DNA from: Botryococcus braunii
Lineage: Eukaryota > Chlorophyta > Trebouxiophyceae
Direction: 5' to 3'
Assembly: GCA_002005505.1 (NCBI GenBank)
Contig: KV908499.1
Span: 1 to 12,500 of the forward strand
Length of the DNA: 12,500 bases
Shown here: piece by piece, positions 6,851-12,500 of the stretch
How the letters are laid out: each line of letters starts with the position of its first letter
Numbering within the stretch: the stretch's first letter is position 1
Position numbers and translations under genes: made by a program
Notes under the pieces: model-generated
What the model was told of the DNA's origin: nothing
Seen by the model: the letters and a program-made list of their open reading frames with translations, nothing else
The model's database searches: none

Positions 6851-7299
6851 AGAAATCGTCGTGTCGAAGCCCCGTCGGTCCGTGGCTGAGCCCAACTGTT
6901 GGCTCCCGATTCGAAGGCGACCTCCCGGACCGGTACGAGACAGGCTGTTTACAACCGTAATGGAGAGATCCTCACGAGCGGATATGACGTGGACGCTTGA
7001 GTTGCGAGTGACGCCAAACAAATTTTGGGCCTTCACGGAGCGAGCGGAGCGAAAACCATCCAAGAGGCAAAACCCAGGAGGAGATGATGACGTTGCACCA
7101 TAAGAACGCATTTCATCGTCCCAAGCCCCGGTTAGTACCGTGTTTGTGACCTTTAAGGGTCCTAAACACCTTGCACTCGGCTCCCAACGCCTTCAACCGA
7201 TTCAAACTCACCCTTGGGCCGCGAAGGCAGCAAAGGTCAGTAAATTCGCCAGCCGGCAAAGCAACACTGACTGGGATGCACTGAGTATAATGCATCCGT
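6851..7299. other. Unassigned stretch, possible exons on either strand
   Basis: Frames are open on both strands from about 6800 to 7110, and neither has a domain I recognise. Plausible donors exist on both strands: plus AAG|GTCAGT near 7235 and minus AAGG|GTGAGT near 7212. Coding strand cannot be decided. The higher GC of 6850-7100 compared with its surroundings is the only further hint of a gene. Confidence 0.3.
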
Positions 7300-7360
7300 C
7301 CTGGACAGATGGAATTCTTTCTTTACAGGAGGGGAAAAAATACCAACCCAATGTTGCAAC
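7300..7360 (+). mobile_element. LINE 3' tail fragment (copy B)
   Basis: TGGACAGATG, AATTCTTTCTTTACA, GGGGAAAAAATACCAACC and CCCAATGTT follow the order seen at 6092-6152. The copy is short, more diverged than copy A, and has no LINE coding sequence before it. Confidence 0.7.
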
Positions 7361-7420
7361 GACATAAACCCTAATCTTTTCAAGCCACAAGTTAGTTCTC
7401 TCTTTCTTTCTTGTGTTTAG

Positions 7421-7589
7421 CAGATTCCAGAAACTGAAATTTGGCTTAAGGCGGGAGTTCTGCCCTTTAACATTGGAGGTGGACAACAAAGGCAATCATG
7501 GCATCGCTAAAGCCTATCGACTTATTCGTGCAGATCCACTTATGGCGTTGCATGGGGCAACTGCAAATTTAGATAGGCTTCACTCTTAA
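7421..7589 (+). CDS. Possible terminal exon, unknown protein
   Basis: A textbook acceptor, TCTCTCTTTCTTTCTTGTGTTTAG, ends at 7420 (four bases longer than the usual window; the core is CTTTCTTGTGTTTAG). The frame then runs 55 codons to a TAA at 7587-7589 with a protein-like composition, including CPLTLEVDNKGNHGIAKAY and RLIRADPLMALHGATANL. Entry is phase 2. A plus-strand donor near 7235 is a possible upstream partner but is phase 0 in its best frame, so that link is not supported. I do not recognise the family. It may be a chance frame behind a pyrimidine tract. Confidence 0.3.
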
Positions 7590-8010
7590 CTTTAAATTTG
7601 CCTGCCAGCTCGATGATCTGTATGAAGAATTCAGAACATCAGTCTGTCAGGTCATTCCACGCATGCCTAGCTGGCCATGATGCAGTAGAAACGGTCAAAG
7701 GATGCGAAAACAATTATTTCAAGTTATTGGGCTCCACCTCAAGTACCCATCCAGTCCGGCCCGGTCCTTCCTCTCCATACCTTATTCTATCCTTCCCTAA
7801 TTAGTGTCTTATATTAAAAAATGTCTTATGACTTATAAGTGTCCGTCTCTCTCCATCGCCAATGCGCCTTGTCACGTAAGGGGTCACTCCCTTGGCGCGT
7901 GAAGCAGCCACTTCTTGCGTGGAGGACCAAACTCACGAAGGGACCTTTGTTGAGATCCAAATTCTCGCACTCCGGTCCTTTTCCTACAACACGCGATTAT
8001 TCCTGTTACA
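7590..8010 (-). other. Candidate 3' LTR region of the chromovirus
   Basis: On the minus strand the sequence just after the polypurine tract begins TGTAACAGGAATAATCG, a common way for Ty3/gypsy LTRs to start. The other LTR end cannot be placed because no second LTR copy is in the window. No gene was seen here. If the LTR call is wrong, this is simply unassigned DNA. Confidence 0.3.
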
Positions 8011-8023
8011 CCCTCCCCCCCTT
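8011..8023 (-). promoter_or_regulatory. Candidate polypurine tract (plus-strand primer site)
   Basis: On the minus strand AAGGGGGGGAGGG directly precedes TGTAAC. A polypurine tract immediately upstream of the 3' LTR primes second-strand synthesis in LTR retrotransposons. Position and sequence fit, but it is about 620 bases beyond the pol stop, further than usual. Confidence 0.45.
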
Positions 8024-8639
8024 AGCTTGGACGTCACAGGCCAAGAGGGAGACTCACGTGAGTCTCTAAACAGTGCACTCTAAACATATACTAAGCACCT
8101 AACCCACTTGGCAGAGGTACGGTCCTGTCACGTCCTGTCCGCGGGTACTAGTCTGGCGTCCCCAGCCCAATGCCAGACCCCTGCCCTGTCTTGTCTTATC
8201 CAGCCCTGTCCCTACATGAATGTCACGTCCGTCCCGTCCATACGTATGTTCTCTCGTCCTGTCCAGTAGGAATCCTACCCAACTGCAGAGGGGCCAGCCA
8301 TGCGCCGGGCGTTACGCTACAGCGCGAGCTAGCATGGATGTCGCGACATTACATGATTGACGTCCGAAACCTGAAAAGGGTGAGCAGTCAGCACCGCACG
8401 CACCCCAGGTAGACGACACCCTACCTCAACGAGTCGTGTCCAGGATGGGCGGTTATCACCGCACGTACCCGAGGTAGACATTCTACCCCGCTTACGTCAT
8501 ATTCATTGGAGTGCGCTTTATAAATATTCCAGTACTAATTAGTACTGGAATACCCCCGGGGTACACTCTAAGAGCCAACCTTAGAGCTTCCAAAGTGGCC
8601 CAAGGACGCACCCAGGGGCCGACCCGACCTGCCAGAGCA
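8024..8639 (-). other. 3' untranslated stretch of the chromovirus with palindromes
   Basis: It lies between the pol stop and the polypurine tract. It contains GAGACTCACGTGAGTCTC (8049-8066, perfect 18 bp), a GTCCTGTC-rich degenerate stretch at about 8115-8270, a direct repeat of ACCGCACG(C/T)ACCC(C/G)AGGTAGAC at about 8392 and 8459, and a perfect 28-bp palindrome at 8525-8552. No open frame of interest was seen. Confidence 0.5.
8525..8552. repeat. Perfect 28-bp palindrome
   Basis: TATTCCAGTACTAA is followed immediately by its exact reverse complement. A second short one (TACCCC, C, GGGGTA) overlaps its right end at 8551-8563. Confidence 0.97.
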
Positions 8640-9395
8640 CTAAGGGCGCCTAAAGCGCTTCCGCTGCTTCTGATCACCTTTACAGCGTCCTTTACGTTTA
8701 TTGTCCACCTTTTCTTTTTGTTCCGGCCTGTGCTCTGTGGTTAAATCCCAGTACCGCTGTAACGCCTCCCTGGCGTGTTGCAAGTGGTCTTCTGGCTCCC
8801 ACGTATTATGAATATCCTCATAACTGGTCCACTTGACAAGATATTCCCGCGCAGTTTTTTGACCGCGTAACTTTCGTTCCTTATGGGCTAACACAGCCTC
8901 GACCTCATACTCCTCTTCCCCATGAATGATCTCAGGTAAAGGAGGAGGTTGTACCGTCCCACCTTCCTTACAAGGCTTAAGCATAGAAACATGGAAGACA
9001 TCATGAACGCTAAGAGTTGTTGGAAGCCTAATTCTGAAAGCTACCAATGATACCTCCTGTACGATGGGAAACGGCCCAATAAACCGAGGTAAGAGTTTTC
9101 TTTTCCAGATATGCTTGAGCCTCAGATTCTTTGTTGAGAGGAGAGCAGGTTGGCCTATTTTCAAAATAGGAGCATCTTTTCTCCTCGCGTCCGCATATGC
9201 CTTCATGCGGTCCTGCGCAGCTTTGAGACATGTCCGCGCTCTTTGTAGATCCCACCTCATCCTTCGTACAAACTCTGCTGCTGCTGGTACATACTCACGT
9301 ACAGAAGATGTCACACCTTCATAGACTTCCTGGAAGGGAATCGTGGGATCCTGACCGAAGGTCAACCTAAATGGAGTAGTGTTAGTTGGTTGCTG
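8640..9395 (-). pseudogene. pol: Integrase C-terminus with GPY/F module and chromodomain
   Basis: The open frame from about 9395 to the TAG at 8640-8642 begins in the integrase linker (TPFRLTFGQDP). Numbering from the Met at 9365, a GPY/F module lies at about residues 93-131 (LLPRFIGPFPIV...VHDVFHVSMLKP), and a chromodomain at 153-207 (YEVEAVLAHKE ... YLVKWTSYEDIHNTWEPEDHL). Residues expected to form the methyl-lysine cage are present: Tyr153, Trp179 and Tyr182. Chromodomains in these elements guide insertion to marked chromatin. A Lys/Arg-rich tail (about 218-240) could be a nuclear localisation signal. This segment alone has no internal break and is the best-preserved part of the element. 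Confidence 0.88.
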
Positions 9396-9645
9396 AACAG
9401 TGTTAACACAACAACGTTGTTGTAAGACAACTCAGCCTCACACAAATGTTTATCCCAGTCGCTGTGTCTTCCAGTGACATAGTGACGCAAGTAGTCCTCC
9501 AAGACCCTATTAATTCGTTCAGTTTGACCGTCGGTCTGCGGATGACATGCTGTAGATAGCGCAGAGCGACAATCGGTCAACCGAAAGGGCTCTTGACAGA
9601 AGCGACCCACCCACGTAGGATCTCTGTCTGATACAATGTGAGTAG
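9396..9645 (-). pseudogene. pol: Integrase catalytic core, second half
   Basis: This frame carries FCQEPFRLTDC then ACHPQTDGQTERINRVLED, where the Glu of QTER is the third member of the D,D35E triad. It then reads LSYNN before the frame is lost at about 9400-9420. At that break lies a 16-bp palindrome, ACAACAACGTTGTTGT (9408-9423), and the spacing fits a gain of a few bases by GTT slippage. The second catalytic Asp (VSDRD) is encoded here but in continuity with the sequence upstream only if the break at about 9645 is ignored. From that Asp to the Glu there are 35 residues, as expected. Confidence 0.82.
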
Positions 9646-10070
9646 GAAACCATGCAAGGTGAAGACCCGGGTCCGTAACAGTCGAGCTATCACTTCTGCA
9701 CTTGCGCCAGTAGTCGTCGGAGCGAAGTGCGCATACTTTGACAACCTATCAACAGGAACCCAGATAGCATCATATCCTTCCTTAGTCTTTGGTAGTCCAG
9801 TAATTATATCCATAGAAATTGATTGCCACTTTCTCTCAGGTATTTCTACGGGGTGTAGTAGTCCTACAGGTATGTGTGCTGCGACTTTGACATGCTGACA
9901 CGAGTCACAATGGGCCACAAAGTCAGCCACATCCGAGGCCATCCCTGGCCATCACCAGGAACGTTGAACTCATTCGAGGGTCTTGTCCCTCCCTGGATAA
10001 CCAACTATAGGTGGTCCATGCAAATTTTCCAAGACTTCTCTCCGAAGGTTACGTTTGTCACCATCAAAAC
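9646..10070 (-). pseudogene. pol: Integrase zinc-binding region and catalytic core, first half
   Basis: MASDVADFVAHCDSCQ gives the Cys pair of the HHCC zinc finger, and WQSISMDIITGLP gives the first catalytic Asp, followed by VDRLSKYAHF and VFTLHGF. Upstream in the same frame are RREVLENLHGPPIVGYPG and WPGM, with TGA stops at 9970-9972 and 9952-9954. The second zinc-binding His is replaced by Tyr (GYPG where GHPG is usual), a C-to-T type change like the two stops. At about 9645 one base appears to be missing, and the frame shifts before VSDRDP. Confidence 0.82.
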
Positions 10071-10071
10071 T

Positions 10072-10340
10072 CATATGGTGGGAGGTAACGTTAATGCGCG
10101 CTTCCACAAGCCACTATGGAAGCTTAACTTGCGGTAATTTTGTTTACGATGGAGCCAATCATCTATCTCATACGCCTCACTTGAGACCCTTACCCATCCC
10201 CTCAATCCGTCCATCGACGTGGGTAGGGTGGTGGAGTCTGCAGCCTCCCCAACCCCATCGCTCGTACTCCGACGAGGGGAGAGCGCTCCAAAATTGGCCC
10301 TTCCCTAGCCTGAACCGACGTCTGAACCCCGGCCTGGGCC
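10072..10340 (-). pseudogene. pol: Linker between RNase H and integrase
   Basis: In a third frame the minus strand reads SSEAYEIDDWLHRKQN, then YRKLSFHSGLWKRALTLPP, which matches the usual gypsy connection (a charged linker, then LWxRxxxxVVP before the zinc finger). The frame meets a TGA at 10071-10073, where homology continues in another frame. Toward RNase H the similarity fades, with a TAG near 10302. Confidence 0.6.
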
Positions 10341-10344
10341 CTAT

Positions 10345-11178
10345 CTAGAGCTCGGACGGGGGCCCGGCTAAGTGATGACTTCTAGACAATGGGTCAGCAG
10401 GGTTAGTGGATCCCGGTGCATATTCCCATTGGATGTCGAATAACTGTAGAAACTCCGCCCAGCGCGCCCGTCTAGGTGAGAGTAGGGCTTGGGTTTGCAA
10501 AAAACTGCTAGCGCGATGGTCAGTAACAACTGTAAAGTTTTGCCCTAATAAGTAACACCTCCACTCCTTAAGGGCATACAACACACCTGCAAGCTCTTTC
10601 TCAGTTGTGGAATAATTGCGTTCGGCAGTACTAAGCTTTTTACTGAAGTATGCTACAGGTCTTCCTGAAATATTGTTAATACTATATATTGTTAATAGTA
10701 CTGCACCCACCACATTGTCACTGGCATCTGAGATCACGTGCACTTTGAAAGGCTTGCAACTGTCTGGGAGTGATAGTACAGGAGCATTGGACAAGGTTTC
10801 TTTTAAACTCTGAAATGCGTGCTCTTCTGCTTCTCCCCATTTCCAAGGAACTTTGCCAGTGAGCCGGGTTAAGGGGCCCGCAAGCGTACTGTAACCTGGG
10901 ACGAATTTGCGTAAGTAATTGGCGAGTCCCGAGAATTGTCGAACGTGCGTGCTCCCCGTGGGTGTTGGCCAATCCACATTAGTCCGAACTTTGGCAGGGT
11001 CAACTTTGATGCCGTCGAGCCCCACGACATGTCCCAAATACCGCAACTCGTCAGCAAAAAACTCACACTTTGATAATTTTGCAGAAAGTTTTTCTTCTCC
11101 CAGTCGAGTGAGGATTCGAGTTAAGTGCTCTAGATGCTGCTTCCTTGACTTGCTGTATATTAACAAATCGTCTAGGTA
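10345..11178 (-). pseudogene. pol: Reverse transcriptase C-terminus and RNase H
   Basis: The frame starts inside the reverse transcriptase active-site motif (GYLDDLLIYS at about 11149-11178) and continues through the thumb/connection (LRYLGHVV, DPAKV, VRQFSGLANYLRKFVPGYS). RNase H follows. Numbering from the Met at 11166, the catalytic acids are Asp147 (VISDASDN), the TTEKEL glutamate (about 191), Asp216 (VVTDHRAS) and Asp258 (NPADPLSR), all kept. It is 273 residues without an internal stop, ending TAG at 10345-10347, and shows the RNase H typical of Ty3/gypsy elements. Confidence 0.9.
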
Positions 11179-11243
11179 GCCACAACAAAACCCTCTCGAA
11201 TAAAATCATGAAACACACTATTCATCAGCATAAGCTGGAACAA
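11179..11243 (-). pseudogene. pol: Reverse transcriptase fragment upstream of the YLDD motif
   Basis: In another frame the minus strand encodes FQLMLMNSVFHDFIREGFVV, the stretch that normally precedes YLDD. One base is missing between this and YLDD at about 11178. Beyond 11243 the similarity stops at once, which marks the rearrangement end of the element. Confidence 0.8.
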
Positions 11244-11260
11244 CCGCAACTATCACACTA

Positions 11261-11612
11261 GGCAAAGAGGCCAAGGAACTAGAATATGGATGTGCATTCG
11301 AGATAATGGTGCGGTCCAGCTAAGAGTGCAAGAGGGGAATGTACAGAACAGCCCATCTAGATGTACAGACCTGTCCATGCGCCTCCAGGTCAGGGAGGGA
11401 AGGAGACCTCAACTCCAGCAGCATCACGGGTTAACCGTTGCATCACGGGTTAACAGTCGTCAACGTTGCACTTGCTAATGAATAGGGCGCGAAAACGTGG
11501 CGATGGCAAAGAGGCCGAAGAAAGGTATACCTACGTAGAACATGAGAATATATGCATTCGAGCCCGTAGTACGGCCCAAGGTGCTAGAGCGGACTGTACA
11601 TAAAGAATGCAA
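11261..11612. repeat. Diverged direct duplication
   Basis: GGCAAAGAGGCC at 11261 and again at 11505 are both followed by AGAATAT, GCATTCGAG, a purine-rich stretch and a TGCAAG block. The two units lie about 244 bases apart and are heavily diverged. Between them GCATCACGGGTTAAC is repeated at 11421-11435 and 11440-11454 (19-bp period). No gene was recognised. The first unit begins almost exactly where pol similarity ends. Confidence 0.6.
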
Positions 11613-11637
11613 GAAAGAAAGAAAGAAGAATTTGGAT

Positions 11638-11751
11638 TTGGGTCTTTGCCACATTGGGCTGGTCTTTTTGCTTCTACTCTTGTAAAAGAGAAGGGAGAAA
11701 GAAAGAAAGAAATGCATATGTCCAGCCCACAGGGCATGATGAGAAAGCCCC
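11638..11751 (-). mobile_element. LINE 3' tail fragment (copy C)
   Basis: The reverse complement reads CTCATCATGCCCT, GGGCTGGACATATG, a (TTTC)n insert, TTTACAAGAGTAGA, then AAAAAGACCAGCCCAATGTGG, collinear with 6068-6165. It is the closest match to copy A over the last 40 bases. No LINE coding sequence lies upstream (higher coordinates), so it is a very short insertion or a derived SINE-like copy. Confidence 0.78.
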
Positions 11752-11773
11752 GCTGAACATGCGCCCCTAAATC

Positions 11774-11789
11774 GGGGGGGGGGGGGGGG
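11774..11789. repeat. G16 homopolymer
   Basis: Sixteen consecutive G. Its length is prone to sequencing error. Confidence 0.95.
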
Positions 11790-11815
11790 AGAAGACAGAA
11801 AAAAACACTGATTTA

Positions 11816-11960
11816 TTTCATTTTTACCTTAAAACAAAAGTAAAAAGGAGTTCACCTCAATTCCACCTTCGTCACGGGGTGTACAATTGTACTCCCCGTG
11901 ACGAAGGTGGAATTGAAGTGAACTCCTTTATAGTTTTTTTCTTTTAAGGTAAAAATGAAA
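11816..11960. mobile_element. Foldback MITE, almost one continuous palindrome
   Basis: The outer 19 bases TTTCATTTTTACCTTAAAA are repeated exactly in inverted form. After a mismatched patch of 11-13 bases, the arms pair again over AGGAGTTCAC and TCAATTCCACCTTCGTCACGGGG (two adjoining blocks with one mismatch between them) to a centre of GTACAATTGTAC. There is practically no loop. TA stands at 11814-11815 and again at 11961-11962, fitting the TA target duplication of Tc1/mariner-type (Stowaway-like) MITEs. No coding capacity. Confidence 0.85.
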
Positions 11961-11968
11961 TATATAAG

Positions 11969-11993
11969 TTTTTTTTTTTTTTCTTTTTTTTTT
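11969..11993. repeat. T-rich homopolymer run
   Basis: Twenty-four T with one C at 11983, a few bases after the foldback element. It could be a microsatellite or the reverse of a poly(A) tail from a minus-strand insertion. Confidence 0.9.
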
Positions 11994-12500
11994 GGGGACG
12001 TGGAAGTCATGGCTATCCTTTTAGAGATCTTTCAGGTGAACGGGATCTTTTGACAAGTTTTTCGCAGTCCTTCCCGCGTCGACTGCAGGTGTACACCATG
12101 CTGCGGTTATCAACTCACTTAGACTCCTTCCAATTCCGGCTTCCTGGGAGTTTTGCTTCCGACTTTCGAAAGGTGTTACTCTCGCCAGGTATTTTCCTGT
12201 ACTTATTGCCCCATGGAATCCCTCTGCGTTTGCCCTTTTGAGTGGCGCGCACAGGACTCCGTGGAATTTGGTCATTGATGTCATTGGTAGCGATGTTTAG
12301 TCAATATCTCCACACCCCGTCAAGTGTACGTGTTTGAGTAACACTAGCACACGAAGTCACCTGTCAACATGGGCTACTTGAATTTTAAAAATTTCCTGCT
12401 GGAGGCTTACAGGTTTGGCACTTGCGGATGACACTGATTTTGCAGAATGTAGGATCTGTGTAGAAATAACATGGAGGGGCCCCTTCCCATTTTCTTGACT
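11994..12500. other. Unassigned right end
   Basis: Open frames on both strands (up to 87 codons) show no domain I recognise and no clear splice pattern. No repeat was seen other than a short ATGTCATTGGTAGCGATG stretch near 12277 with loose internal similarity. Confidence 0.4.

Larger units (their letters stand above)
8011..11243 (-). mobile_element. Decayed, 5'-deleted Ty3/gypsy chromovirus
   Basis: The domain order on the minus strand is reverse transcriptase end, RNase H, integrase zinc-binding and catalytic core, GPY/F module and chromodomain, which is diagnostic of chromoviruses. The reading frame changes at about 11178, 10340, 10071, 9645 and 9400, and two in-frame TGA codons lie at 9970-9972 and 9952-9954. 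Gag, protease and the first part of reverse transcriptase are missing beyond 11243, as is the 5' LTR. LTR elements do not normally truncate at the 5' end on insertion, so the loss is more likely a later deletion or rearrangement. It cannot move by itself. Confidence 0.85.

Noticed and set aside
11475..11717. Minus-strand frame with hydrophobic stretches (possible membrane protein)
   Set aside because: Most of it is a translation of the LINE tail and its (TTTC)n insert, so the hydrophobic character comes from pyrimidine-rich repeats.

Overview
The window looks like repeat-rich nuclear DNA from a eukaryote with a large genome. The support is microsatellites of hundreds of bases, no operon-like packing, GT...AG intron signals, and decayed remains of LINE and Ty3/gypsy retrotransposons, a foldback MITE and many short palindromes. 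I cannot fix the clade. The chromodomain-bearing gypsy pol and the LINE C-terminus fit green algae, plants or oomycete-like protists better than a bacterium, but that is family knowledge and not proof. No rRNA, tRNA or CRISPR was found.

Layout. Bases 1-620 are simple sequence: (AC)n, a C/T-only tract of about 390 bases, (CG)n and (CCCT)n. Bases 740-2105 hold two short plus-strand coding-like segments that are diverged copies of each other, and a possible terminal exon. Bases 2302-4140 on the minus strand fit a three-exon gene of 171 codons with matching splice phases. Its first intron carries two back-to-back hairpins. Bases 4150-5640 have no convincing gene but are dense in perfect or near-perfect palindromes.

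Bases 5647-6180 are the 3' end of a LINE on the plus strand (broken C-terminal coding region plus 3' UTR). It ends tail-to-tail against a minus-strand nuclease-like retroelement ORF (6187-6648). Two more copies of the same LINE tail sit at 7300-7360 (+) and 11638-11751 (-). A possible terminal exon lies at 7421-7589.

Bases 8011 to about 11243 (and probably some of the flank below 8010) are a decayed chromovirus (Ty3/gypsy) on the minus strand. Reading 5' to 3' on that strand they hold the end of reverse transcriptase, RNase H, integrase, a chromodomain, a 3' untranslated stretch with large palindromes, and a polypurine tract. At least five frameshifts and two in-frame stops break it, and its 5' half is missing. 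The right end holds a diverged duplication, a LINE tail, a 16-G run, a 145-bp almost perfectly palindromic element with TA on both sides, and unassigned sequence.

Nothing here forms a working multi-gene system. The most interesting signals are the duplicated exon-like segment with mostly synonymous differences, the in-phase three-exon gene, the clusters of palindromes, and the LINE tail family.
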